39,801 bases of DNA from Clostridia bacterium (GCA_017504465.1 JAFVRE010000055.1:1-39801); one strand, 5' to 3'; shown: positions 24,862 through 32,851, counted from the stretch's first letter. Translations and numbers: made by a program. Notes: a model not told the origin generated them from the sequence alone.

Positions 24862-25704
24862 ATGTCTGAAAAATGCACGCATAACTGTTCAACCTGCGGT
24901 TCTTCTTGCGGTTCAAGAAAACAGGAAAGTATGCTGAAAGCTCCGCATAAGGAGTCCAATATTAAAAAAGTAATCGGTATTGTCAGCGGTAAAGGCGGGG
25001 TAGGCAAGTCTTTAACGACTTCGCTTTTGTCCGCATACGCAAACAAACTCGGCAAGTCCGTGGGGATTATGGACGCGGACGTCACCGGTCCGTCCATTCC
25101 GCACATGTTCGGCGTGCACGAACACGCTACGGGCAGTGAAAAGGGTATCGACACCGTTTTGTCGCCGTCAGGAATCCAAATGATGTCTATGAACTTATTG
25201 CTGGACAGCGAATCCACGCCTGTCGTTTGGCGCGGTATGGTCATTTCCGGTACCGTTTTACAGTTCTGGACGGACGTAATTTGGCGGGACGTTGATTTAT
25301 TGTTCATTGATATGCCCCCGGGCACGGGCGACGTGCCTTTGACCGTCTTCCAAAGCATTCCCATTGCAGGGATTGTAATCGTCACTACTCCGCAAGACCT
25401 TGTTGAAATGGTTGTGAAAAAGGCGGTAAATATGGCGAATATCATGGGAGTTCCCGTACTCGGACTCGTTGAAAATATGAGCTATTTGCGTTGTCCCGAT
25501 TGCGATAAAAAGATTGAAGTATTCGGCGCAAGCAAAGCAAAGAAAATTGCGGAAGAATACGGTATCCCTGCGATTGCGCAGCTCCCGTTGGATGCGAATA
25601 TTTCCAAACTTGCGGATTTGGGCAGAATCGAAGACTACGACACAACGGCTTTTGAGGATATTTTCTCTGTCATCGAAAAAACAGAACGTTTTGATTCAAA
25701 ATAA
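24862..25704 (+). CDS. Mrp/NBP35 family iron-sulfur carrier P-loop ATPase
   Basis: 280 residues. The deviant Walker A GKGGVGKS is at residues 43-50, switch motifs are MDADVTGPSIPHM and FIDMPPGTGD, and the cluster-bridging CPDC pair is near residue 213. An N-terminal stretch has four cysteines at residues 5, 9, 12 and 16, which resembles the extra ferredoxin-like motif of NBP35 more than plain Mrp. ApbC/Mrp proteins are thought to deliver Fe-S clusters to apoproteins. GGAG precedes the ATG, and the gene stands alone between its own promoter and terminator. Confidence 0.92.
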   Translation: MSEKCTHNCSTCGSSCGSRKQESMLKAPHKESNIKKVIGIVSGKGGVGKSLTTSLLSAYANKLGKSVGIMDADVTGPSIPHMFGVHEHATGSEKGIDTVLSPSGIQMMSMNLLLDSESTPVVWRGMVISGTVLQFWTDVIWRDVDLLFIDMPPGTGDVPLTVFQSIPIAGIVIVTTPQDLVEMVVKKAVNMANIMGVPVLGLVENMSYLRCPDCDKKIEVFGASKAKKIAEEYGIPAIAQLPLDANISKLADLGRIEDYDTTAFEDIFSVIEKTERFDSK

Positions 25705-25718
25705 TTTTACGAATAGAA

Positions 25719-25752
25719 CGACCAAGCAAAGGATATGCTTGGCCGTTTTTTT
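25719..25752 (+). terminator. Terminator of mrp
   Basis: CCAAGCA (25722-25728) pairs with TGCTTGG (25736-25742), extended by CG/CG across one unpaired base on each side, followed by seven T. The T-run touches the end of the convergent spoIIE gene. Confidence 0.8.
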
Positions 25753-28048
25753 ATGCGCTCTTAAAAAGCCGAACGGCAAGTACCGTCATATCGTCCATAG
25801 CCTTTCCGCCGTAAGCGGAAAGCGCGGTGGCAAGAACGTCGTCCGCGAGCTGTTGGGGGTTGGATACGCTTACGTTTTTAAGAGAATCGTAGAGATCGGA
25901 CGTCGAGCCGAACGCCGAAGTAATCCCATCGCTTAAAAAGAGCAATACGTCGTCTTCTTCAAGGACATGGGTGGCAGTAACGGGATGAAGCGACTCTAAA
26001 ATTCCCAAGGGAAGTGTTGCGTTTTCAACAATTTTCAGGCTTGTGCCCGAGAGAATAAATCCGCTTGGCGAGCCTATTTTCACGATATCCGCGCGACCTG
26101 TGTCGAGATCAACGATAGCTACGTCCACGCAGGCAAAGGTTTCTTCCTTATTAAAAGTGAGCAATTTATTAATGGTAGAAAGCACCGTTTTAGACGGCAT
26201 TTTCGCGCGGTAAAAGCTTTCAAGGAGAGATATCGTACTCTCGGAAATACGTTTGGCGTATTCACCGCTTCCCATACCGTCGGATAGCGCGACCATGAAT
26301 TTACGCTCGTCGATTTTGATAACGGAATGGGTATCACCGCTCTTTTCTTCGCCGTACTTGGTAAGGGCGGCAACTCCGAAAGCCGCGTCGTAATTCGGTC
26401 TGCGTTTTAAAATACAACAATACTTATCGCGTGAAAGAGAAATGCGTTCGGATAGTATCATGGGCGTTTTAAAAAACGCCGAAGCCACCGCGCCGAGTTT
26501 TTTTGCTTTTACCATTCCATAAGTGACGACGGAAAGGATAAAATCCCCGTCTTCGCCAGTGATAAGAATTTCCGAACTTACAATCCCCGCACGAAGCAAA
26601 GCGACTGTCAATTCCTTTTCTTTTTGGGAATAGATCGTGATAGGTTCGCTTTGGTCGAGCGCGAGATTTTTTAATATCTCACTTACGCCCTGCGCCTGAC
26701 CTGCAAGCAGTGCTCTGCCAGCTTGCGCGTTTTCCGCTTCTAACATACATTTTTGGTAATCCACCAAAAGCCGATTGATAGAGCTTAGAATATCGCTTTG
26801 CCGATCGCAGACGTTGGCAAGCCCTACGGGCACGTCGATAAGGTTTGTTTTTCCTTTCGCGCAGCCCACGTCCACGAGCTTCCGAAGAGAAAGCGTTTGA
26901 TTTTGCTTAAGGCAGGTGCGGTATTTTGGACAATTCGCGCAAACTTTCCCAACTGTTTGCCGACAAATAAAATCCTTTGCGCTGTCTTCCGCTTCCGTCG
27001 TGCCGAGCGCAAAAAAGGTGGCTTGGATTTCTCGAAAGACGCCCGAAAGCTCGAATAGCCGATCGCCGATTGCCATACGGTTACGGTTGATGGCGACGCG
27101 GGAAATATGCTTTTCGCGATAAAAGACGAGCTTATTTTCCATAGCGCGCAAAACGGGCGTAGGCAATAAAACGAAAATCAGGCAGGGGATAAGCCCCGAT
27201 AACAACGTCGGTAAAAGGAGGTTGGACGCAAGTAGAAACACGCCGTCGAAATAGGCGTAGATAAAGAGTAAGCACAGCAGTGAGAACACCGCGGGCAACC
27301 GCCCAAAGCCTACCGTTGCAGTTACGGCGACGCCGTAGAGGAAAAACCGTTCGATCGGCACTCCGCCGACAACGTACGCAGGTAGGCTCAGTAAAAATGC
27401 GCAAAAGAGAGTAGAGCAGTCTTTCGCGACGGCTGAATAAATCAGCAAAACTAAAAACGAGATACCCAGGTATGCGTGTACGCCTAAAAATCGCGCTACG
27501 CCTAATCCCACCAAAAGTAAGAAAAAAAGCGCGAAAACAAGCTCGTCTTTGCCCAGCCGACATTTCAAAAGCTTAAAAAGTAAGGCTCTGACGCCGACGA
27601 CGGAAATTGCGGTGAAGAGAAAGATAAGGACAGAGATGAACGCTTTTTGCAGTAGTACCGAGCCCAAGAATGAGCCGAAGACAGGTAGGCTGTACAGTTC
27701 AAAGGGCGCAAAGAATACAAATAATGCAAGTGAAATAGCCAGCGCAAAGAAAGGAAAGATTACGCTTTCTTTTTTCTCTTGGAGCTTGTCCTTTAATAGA
27801 AACCCGAGCGCGAGTAAGACCGTTTGTGCGGAGAACACCAAAGACAGCTGAAGATTGAAAGCGGGCAGGGACGAGAATAAGTAAAAGGAACAGGACAGGA
27901 TAGGGGAAAGCCCGCAGTCGAGTAAGGCAAACAACAGTCCGAGCGCGAAAGGCTCGGCGTTATTTCCAAGACAGGACAACGCGAAAAAGGCAGGTAAAAA
28001 AACAAAATGCAGAAAAACGGAAAATCCGTTTTTAGGGAATTCGGTCAT
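25751..28048 (-). CDS. spoIIE: Stage II sporulation protein E (SpoIIE), membrane PP2C phosphatase
   Basis: 765 residues. The first 310 or so hold about ten membrane segments. A central region (MAIGDRLFELSGVFREIQ, CANCPKYRTC) is followed by a PP2C domain from about residue 545, with the metal aspartates in LSDGMGSGEYA, LFLSDGIT and DDMTVLAVRLF. SpoIIE dephosphorylates SpoIIAA in the forespore to activate sigma-F and links this to the asymmetric septum. The Cys-rich CANCPKYRTC segment is common in clostridial copies. GGAG precedes the ATG but can be masked by a hairpin (28056-28094). mazF lies 112 bases upstream on the same strand. Confidence 0.95.
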   Translation of the reverse strand: MTEFPKNGFSVFLHFVFLPAFFALSCLGNNAEPFALGLLFALLDCGLSPILSCSFYLFSSLPAFNLQLSLVFSAQTVLLALGFLLKDKLQEKKESVIFPFFALAISLALFVFFAPFELYSLPVFGSFLGSVLLQKAFISVLIFLFTAISVVGVRALLFKLLKCRLGKDELVFALFFLLLVGLGVARFLGVHAYLGISFLVLLIYSAVAKDCSTLFCAFLLSLPAYVVGGVPIERFFLYGVAVTATVGFGRLPAVFSLLCLLFIYAYFDGVFLLASNLLLPTLLSGLIPCLIFVLLPTPVLRAMENKLVFYREKHISRVAINRNRMAIGDRLFELSGVFREIQATFFALGTTEAEDSAKDFICRQTVGKVCANCPKYRTCLKQNQTLSLRKLVDVGCAKGKTNLIDVPVGLANVCDRQSDILSSINRLLVDYQKCMLEAENAQAGRALLAGQAQGVSEILKNLALDQSEPITIYSQKEKELTVALLRAGIVSSEILITGEDGDFILSVVTYGMVKAKKLGAVASAFFKTPMILSERISLSRDKYCCILKRRPNYDAAFGVAALTKYGEEKSGDTHSVIKIDERKFMVALSDGMGSGEYAKRISESTISLLESFYRAKMPSKTVLSTINKLLTFNKEETFACVDVAIVDLDTGRADIVKIGSPSGFILSGTSLKIVENATLPLGILESLHPVTATHVLEEDDVLLFLSDGITSAFGSTSDLYDSLKNVSVSNPQQLADDVLATALSAYGGKAMDDMTVLAVRLFKSA

Positions 28049-28055
28049 AAAAAAT

Positions 28056-28094
28056 CTCCGTGGTCGTTTTTGGATAGTGTAACAGACCGCGGAG
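28056..28094 (-). promoter_or_regulatory. Hairpin that can mask the spoIIE Shine-Dalgarno
   Basis: On the minus strand CTCCGCGGTC (28094-28085) pairs with GACCACGGAG (28065-28056), with one C/A mismatch. The right arm ends in GGAG, the only SD for spoIIE. The 19-base loop is AT-rich. I saw no consensus sigma-A promoter in the gap. Confidence 0.45.
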
Positions 28095-28160
28095 TGAGAA
28101 ATTTAGAATTTTCAGACGAAAAAAAAGGAGTTTTGGGGAAATTGTTTAAAAATCGCTCGT

Positions 28161-28511
28161 TTAGCTCTCGACAGGAAATCCAAGGCTAATCAAAATAGCG
28201 CGATTGACGCGGTGCATGGTCGCCGGCGGAAGCTCGCCTATGCGTTCTTTTAAGCGCCGTTTGTCAAGCGTGCGGATTTGCTCAAGCAAAATTACGCTGT
28301 CTTTTGCAAGTCCGTAAGCGGACGGCAATTCGATATGCGTAGGGAGTTTAGCTTTGTTGATTTTACTCGTGACGGCAGCGGCGATAATCGTCGGGGAATA
28401 TTTGTTTCCAACGTCGTTTTGCACGACGAGTACGGGGCGGATGCCCCCTTGTTCGCTCCCAACGACGGGGGATAAGTCAGCATAGTAAAGTTCACCGCGT
28501 TTGACAATCAT
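28161..28511 (-). CDS. mazF: MazF/PemK family mRNA endoribonuclease (EndoA-like toxin)
   Basis: 116 residues, very like Bacillus EndoA throughout: [33 protein letters not shown], then [16 protein letters not shown] and [17 protein letters not shown]. EndoA-type enzymes cut single-stranded mRNA at U-rich pentamers (UACAU in Bacillus). GAGAGG precedes the ATG. The usual antitoxin gene should lie just upstream, but the 161 bases between pgi and mazF contain no open frame of that size, so mazF is solitary here. Confidence 0.95.
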   Translation of the reverse strand: MIVKRGELYYADLSPVVGSEQGGIRPVLVVQNDVGNKYSPTIIAAAVTSKINKAKLPTHIELPSAYGLAKDSVILLEQIRTLDKRRLKERIGELPPATMHRVNRAILISLGFPVES

Positions 28512-28624
28512 AATCTTTTACCTCTCGTAGAAAACACTCCCTTACTGCAGTATATGTAAAAAGAGCTGTTTTCGCTAACGATTATGTGCAATTTTCTACT
28601 TTTTTATACCTGCTTTAACGCAAA

Positions 28625-28653
28625 AAACGGCGGCGGAAATTTTCCGTCGCCGT
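28625..28653 (-). terminator. Terminator of pgi
   Basis: On the minus strand AAACGGCGACGG pairs with CCGCCGCCGTTT around an AAAATTT centre, with one mismatch, then T. The stem nearly matches the trxA terminator at 10652-10677. Confidence 0.8.
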
Positions 28654-28672
28654 TTGATAGATTGAAATTCTA

Positions 28673-30106
28673 TTAAATAATATAGTTTTCGTTCTTTGCA
28701 GGAAGGGAATCGAGCTCCGCTTTCTTTTGTTCATAGCCTGCTTTTCCAAGCAATGCAAACGTTGCTTTCTTGCCTTCTTCGACGCCCGGTTGATTGAAGG
28801 TGTCGATGTTCAGCATTGCACCTGCGTAAGCCGTTTGCAATTCAAACAAGAACAAAAGCTGACCGAGCGTGAACGCGTTGAGTTCAGGGATATAGAGCGT
28901 GTAGTTCATTCTGCCCGCTTTCGTGAGGGCGTAAGCCGTCGCCGCGTTTTCCGCTTGGATAAGCTCTTGCATAGTATGTCCGCCAAGGAACGCTACGTCG
29001 GGAATGTTCTCACAGCCGTGGGGAATAGGCATTTCGCACGCGTACTTGTCAAGCGACAAAAGAGTTACCACTTTGTCGTAAGGACCTTCGGTGTAGAGCT
29101 GAACTTGAGAGTGTTGATCGGTTACGCCAAGCGATTTAACGGGGGTTTGACCTACGTTGCAGGGCTTTCCGTCAAGGGTAACGTTCTTGCCGAGCGATTC
29201 CGCCCAAAGCTGACAATACCAGTCTGCAAGATATTTCAAGTTATCCGAATAAGGCATCATAACGCCGATGTTTTTGCCTTCTTCCATTGCCGCTACTTGC
29301 AACACCGCGCTCATAAGCGCAGGGTTTTTAGAGGGTTGAGGACGTTTGCAAAGTCCGTCCATATACGCCGCGCCTGCAAGCAAACCGTTGATATCAATAC
29401 CAACCACGGCTGCGGGCAATAAGCCTACGGGGCAAAGCTGAGAAAATCTACCGCCAACACCGTCGGGGAGCACGTAGCTCTTGATCCCGCCGAGCTCGTC
29501 GGAAATCTTTTTAAGATTGCCTCTGTTTGCGTCGGTAGTGAAAATAACGTTATCTTTAATATTTACGCCTTTCTTTTTGAGTTCGTCCAAAATGATAAGG
29601 TACTGCGTCATCGTTTCGCTGGTTGCGCCGGACTTAGAAATGACGTTAAAGCAAGTTTTTTCAGGTTCGATAACATCCAAAAGATCACGCATACGAACGG
29701 GATCAACGTTGTCTTCAACGTAGAACTTAGGTCCTTTTCTCTTATTTTTGGGTAAGTCGTTATAATGCAAGTGACAAAGCGCGTTGAATGCCATAATCGG
29801 ACCGAGCGCGCTGCCGCCGATACCGAGTACTACAAAGTACTGGAATTTCTTTCTAATTTCACGCGAGGTTGCGAGGATATCCGCAACGATTTCTTTTTGA
29901 TTGTAAGGGAGCTCTGTCCAGCCCATAAAAAGCTCGTCTTTACCGCGGTTTTCCTTAACGAAACGGAATGCCGCCGTCGCTTTTGAAGAATACGAGGAAA
30001 GCTTTTTCGCACTAAAACCTTTGTCACCGAGGAAGGTGTCGGTCATGTTGTTGTAATCGAGTCTAACACGCATGGAATTGCGCCATTCTTTAGTCTTGTA
30101 TCCCAT
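28673..30106 (-). CDS. pgi: Glucose-6-phosphate isomerase
   Basis: 477 residues from the ATG behind AAAGGAG. It interconverts glucose 6-phosphate and fructose 6-phosphate. The PGI signatures are present: VVLGIGGSALGP near residue 93, ISKSGATSETM, the VGGRFSQLCPVGLLPAAVVG segment and GVTDQHSQVQLYTEG. The enzyme belongs to the bacterial PGI group of about 450 residues, with a slightly longer N-terminus. It has its own promoter and terminator. Confidence 0.96.
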   Translation of the reverse strand: MGYKTKEWRNSMRVRLDYNNMTDTFLGDKGFSAKKLSSYSSKATAAFRFVKENRGKDELFMGWTELPYNQKEIVADILATSREIRKKFQYFVVLGIGGSALGPIMAFNALCHLHYNDLPKNKRKGPKFYVEDNVDPVRMRDLLDVIEPEKTCFNVISKSGATSETMTQYLIILDELKKKGVNIKDNVIFTTDANRGNLKKISDELGGIKSYVLPDGVGGRFSQLCPVGLLPAAVVGIDINGLLAGAAYMDGLCKRPQPSKNPALMSAVLQVAAMEEGKNIGVMMPYSDNLKYLADWYCQLWAESLGKNVTLDGKPCNVGQTPVKSLGVTDQHSQVQLYTEGPYDKVVTLLSLDKYACEMPIPHGCENIPDVAFLGGHTMQELIQAENAATAYALTKAGRMNYTLYIPELNAFTLGQLLFLFELQTAYAGAMLNIDTFNQPGVEEGKKATFALLGKAGYEQKKAELDSLPAKNENYII

Positions 30107-30151
30107 AAAATCTCCTTTCTCTTACCCGAAATGAATTCGGTTACTAAAAAT

Positions 30152-30180
30152 ATTTTAAAACAATTTTAGAAAATTGTCAA
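30152..30180 (-). promoter_or_regulatory. Sigma-A promoter of pgi
   Basis: On the minus strand: TTGACA (30180-30175), 17-base spacer, TAAAAT (30157-30152). The -35 overlaps the stop codon of spoVB. A small hairpin lies between promoter and SD (CCGAA with TTCGG). Confidence 0.7.
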
Positions 30181-31718
30181 GGATAAGAAGGGGAAATTGC
30201 TTTATTTTTGACCTTTTTAGTAAATATTTTTATTTTTCCAAGCTTTTCTTTTCCCATGACCGAAAAGTATAAACCTACGGTAAAACTAAGCAATAAAATC
30301 CCGATGCAAATACATGCGATTAGTTCCCCAAAGAGCCCTGAAATTAAGCTTTTCAAAAGTTGACCTAATAAGCTCGTCGGTAAAATCAACGCGCTAATAA
30401 GCAATAGATTTTTATAAAACTTTGCGTCCAGCCAGCCGCGTTTTTGTAAGAATACTAAACTGCAAACGGCAGTCAAAGTAAAGCTCCCGCCCGTGCCTAC
30501 GAGATAGGCGTAACCGCCTATTTTTTGCGGTAAAAGCAATACGGAAAAAATAGAAAAAGCCGAACCGATTAGAAAGAAAATAAAGGTGCGTTTGGTGAAG
30601 CCGAGTGAATTCAAAATCGTTGTGGAAATCATGGAAATGGTCATCGGTAGTAAGATAGGACAAGCGTTTCTTATCATTTCTCCTGCAAGCTTTGACGAAA
30701 AGATGAGCTCGCCTGCCTCTTCCCCAAGGGTAAACAGCAAGGGGATAAGCCCGCCTGCAAGTAAAAAGGCGGCGGTGAGTCCGCTTTGGATCGTTCGTTT
30801 TAATTTGGCGGTGTCCGATTTATAATAATGCTCGCTCAAAGTGGGAGAAATAATCACCGAAAGAGAGCCGATGAGGGTAGCAGGTAAGAAGAGAACGGGT
30901 AAAACCATTCCCGTTACCACGCCGTAAATTTTCATGGCTTCCACCTGAGTCAAGCCCGTTTTAACGAGTGCGGTAGGCAACGCAACGGAGATAGCAGAAT
31001 TCAAAAGGGAGCTTGTGAGTCGTAAGGACGTGACGGGCAGGGTTGCGGAGAACATCGTTTTTGCGAGAGGTAACGGAGAAGAAAACTTGCCCTTTTTTGC
31101 AAAGAAATAAATTAGCGAAAGAGAGAAAGAGAAGATGTACGCAAGAGTGTTTGCCCAAGCCACGCGCTCGAGTAAGGGCGTTTTTCCGTTCAAGCTTAAA
31201 AATATAATTCCCGAAATTACTTGGAAACTTTCTTCAAGAACTTCAAAAAGAGTGGGAACGACGAAACGTTTATTCCCCCAAAAATAACCGCGAAGACACG
31301 CGAACGCGGACGCAAAAAATGAGCCGAGTAATAAAATTTTTAAGACGGGCAAACATCTTTCGTCTGGCAAAAGAACAGGGGATAAAAAGGGCGAAAAGAT
31401 GAAAAACAATAGGGCAGGTATGACAGAAAGTAAGGCGGAAAGAAGTAACCCCGACGAGATCGTCTGCGTTTCTTGCAAGGGGGAGTTTTGCGCCTTCGCC
31501 TTTGCGATAAAGCGCGAAAGGGTAACGGGCAATCCGCCGATACCAACGGTAAGAAAGATTCCAAAAACGGACGAGGCGGCTTGGTAAACGCCTAAGGATT
31601 CTTCTCCGAGCTTGTAGGAAAGTACAATGCGGTACAAAAACCCGAATCCGCGCTCGATAAGCGAAAAAACGGTTAATAAAGTTGCGGTTGCGTAGAACGC
31701 TTTGGTAGATTTTTTCAT
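30177..31718 (-). CDS. spoVB: SpoVB/MurJ-type MOP flippase (polysaccharide biosynthesis protein)
   Basis: 513 residues from the ATG at 31718. About 14 membrane segments, with SLIERGFGFLYRIVLSYKLGEESLGVYQAA and GGLPVTLSRFIAKAKA at the N-terminus, the SpoVB branch of the MOP superfamily. SpoVB acts in spore cortex synthesis, probably moving lipid-linked precursor. There is no SD before either candidate start (31718 or 31763). A sigma-E-like promoter (31724-31752) ends five bases from 31718, which would make the mRNA leaderless. It diverges from the LysM gene and precedes pgi. Confidence 0.85.
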   Translation of the reverse strand: MKKSTKAFYATATLLTVFSLIERGFGFLYRIVLSYKLGEESLGVYQAASSVFGIFLTVGIGGLPVTLSRFIAKAKAQNSPLQETQTISSGLLLSALLSVIPALLFFIFSPFLSPVLLPDERCLPVLKILLLGSFFASAFACLRGYFWGNKRFVVPTLFEVLEESFQVISGIIFLSLNGKTPLLERVAWANTLAYIFSFSLSLIYFFAKKGKFSSPLPLAKTMFSATLPVTSLRLTSSLLNSAISVALPTALVKTGLTQVEAMKIYGVVTGMVLPVLFLPATLIGSLSVIISPTLSEHYYKSDTAKLKRTIQSGLTAAFLLAGGLIPLLFTLGEEAGELIFSSKLAGEMIRNACPILLPMTISMISTTILNSLGFTKRTFIFFLIGSAFSIFSVLLLPQKIGGYAYLVGTGGSFTLTAVCSLVFLQKRGWLDAKFYKNLLLISALILPTSLLGQLLKSLISGLFGELIACICIGILLLSFTVGLYFSVMGKEKLGKIKIFTKKVKNKAISPSYP

Positions 31719-31723
31719 ATTGT

Positions 31724-31752
31724 ATTGTACGCGTAAAAACTGTCGTTTATGC
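31724..31752 (-). promoter_or_regulatory. Sigma-E-like promoter of spoVB
   Basis: On the minus strand: GCATAAA (31752-31746), 14-base spacer, CGTACAAT (31731-31724). The mother-cell sigma-E consensus is near kmATATT, 14-15 bases, CATACAnT; the match is 5 of 7 and 7 of 8. Confidence 0.5.
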
Positions 31753-31759
31753 TGTCCAA

Positions 31760-31788
31760 GCATATTTTTTTACGCGCAGGCATACGAT
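31760..31788 (+). promoter_or_regulatory. Sigma-E-like promoter of the LysM gene
   Basis: GCATATT (31760-31766), 14-base spacer, CATACGAT (31781-31788). The match to the sigma-E consensus is 7 of 7 and 7 of 8. Its -35 faces that of the spoVB promoter seven bases away. Confidence 0.6.
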
Positions 31789-31794
31789 AAAGAG

Positions 31795-32076
31795 ATGTTA
31801 AAACTTGAAGAGAAAAAATTGCATACGGTCAGGGCGGGGCAGACGCTGTATTCGATAGCGCGCGCATACCAAATCCCCGAAACCGCGATTATTTTTGAGA
31901 ACTCGCTTTGCGCTGATTTGCACGTCGGGCAGGTATTGATTTTACCGCAAAAAAGGGGGAATTATTATACGGCGCAAGCAGGGGACGGACCTGCGCTGCT
32001 TTGCGGTTCAAAAGAAAATTATAAGAAAAAAAACGGCACGGAACTTTTATATCCGCAAATGAAGGTTTGGCTGTAA
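31795..32076 (+). CDS. Small LysM-domain protein, probably sporulation-related
   Basis: 93 residues from the ATG at 31795. One LysM domain (about residues 9-50: HTVRAGQTLYSIARAYQIPETAI ... LHVGQVLILP) binds peptidoglycan or chitin-like glycans. The C-terminal 40 residues are basic and match nothing I know. There is no signal peptide, as in several LysM spore-coat or cortex proteins such as SafA-type factors. The ATG lies six bases from a sigma-E-like -10 and has only a weak AAAGAG; a TTG at 31819 preceded by GAAGAG is an alternative start. GGGCAGGTA occurs at 31927-31935. Confidence 0.75.
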   Translation: MLKLEEKKLHTVRAGQTLYSIARAYQIPETAIIFENSLCADLHVGQVLILPQKRGNYYTAQAGDGPALLCGSKENYKKKNGTELLYPQMKVWL

Positions 32077-32188
32077 CCAAAGGAAGAGGCGCAGGCATAT
32101 TTTATAGTAGTAATTGATTGCGAAATCGCCCGAGCGCAGACCGTACATATTGCTTTCACGCGTCGGGCAAACTTTTAGGAGGTTTACT

Positions 32189-32851
32189 ATGTCCTTTTAT
32201 TCTAATTTTCAATCGGATAAATGCCCCGGCGCAATAACGGGAAATCCTTTGAACGGCTTGACGGAAAAGGTTTGTATTCAGGCGGAGAAAATTTTTGACG
32301 CGTGCATTAAACAGACGCAGCTTGAAAACTACGCGCTTACCCTCACCGATTTGACGCCCGAAAATCCCACCTATCCCTTGACCTTTATCAGCGCGCGCTC
32401 GCTCTCGAGCGAAGGTACGGTAACAGGTCTTACCGTCGATCGTCAAACGGATAAACCTTGCGCGAGAGTTCAAGCCACGGTATCTATTCCCGTCGAGGTA
32501 CTTTATACCGACGCGGCAGGCGTAGAGGGTAGCGCAACGGCAACCGTTTCATTGCCCGTTGACGTGCTTTTATTCGTACCTGCCCCCTCGATTATTCCTT
32601 ATACGGTACGCGCGGTTGTGAGCGCGGTTGCGCCCGACGCAACCTTTGTGAGCGCGACGGAAGGCTTTACCGCGTCCGTATGCGTGACCGTGATTTTGAA
32701 GATTGCAATGCCCGTTGAATTGCTTGTTCCTTCGTACGGCTATTGCGTAATCCCGCCCGCGCAGGAATTTGCGCAAGAAGTTTGTGCAGGATTCTTTGAG
32801 CTCCCGCTCTATCCTCAAACGCGGCCTTGCGCTTGTAAGGGCGGTTGCTAA
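32189..32851 (+). CDS. Conserved clostridial protein, possible spore-surface protein
   Basis: 220 residues from the ATG behind AGGAGG. From memory it matches a clostridial family with the pattern CPGAITG near the start, KVCIQAEKIFDACIKQTQLEN, alternating valine/threonine beta segments, SIIPYTVRAV, ELLVPSYGYCVIPPAQEFAQEVCAGFFELPLYP and a Cys-rich end (CACKGGC). There is no signal peptide, and cysteines are spread along the chain. Beta-rich, cysteine-containing proteins lacking a signal near sporulation genes suggest a coat or exosporium component; this is inference. A CATATTTTA box at 32096-32104 fits the sigma-K -10 pattern CATAnnnTA. Confidence 0.7.
   Translation: MSFYSNFQSDKCPGAITGNPLNGLTEKVCIQAEKIFDACIKQTQLENYALTLTDLTPENPTYPLTFISARSLSSEGTVTGLTVDRQTDKPCARVQATVSIPVEVLYTDAAGVEGSATATVSLPVDVLLFVPAPSIIPYTVRAVVSAVAPDATFVSATEGFTASVCVTVILKIAMPVELLVPSYGYCVIPPAQEFAQEVCAGFFELPLYPQTRPCACKGGC
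32572..32588 (-). repeat. Intragenic copy of the GGCAGGTA motif, 17 bases shared with 16791
   Basis: ATTCGTACCTGCCCCCT, identical to 16791-16807. It is read as FVPAP in this gene. The thioredoxin gene carries the closely similar TTCGTACCTGCC. Confidence 0.6.

Noticed and set aside
28727..29422. 231-codon plus-strand frame inside pgi
   Set aside because: Antisense shadow; composition (Arg/Val/Phe rich) is typical of reversed coding sequence.
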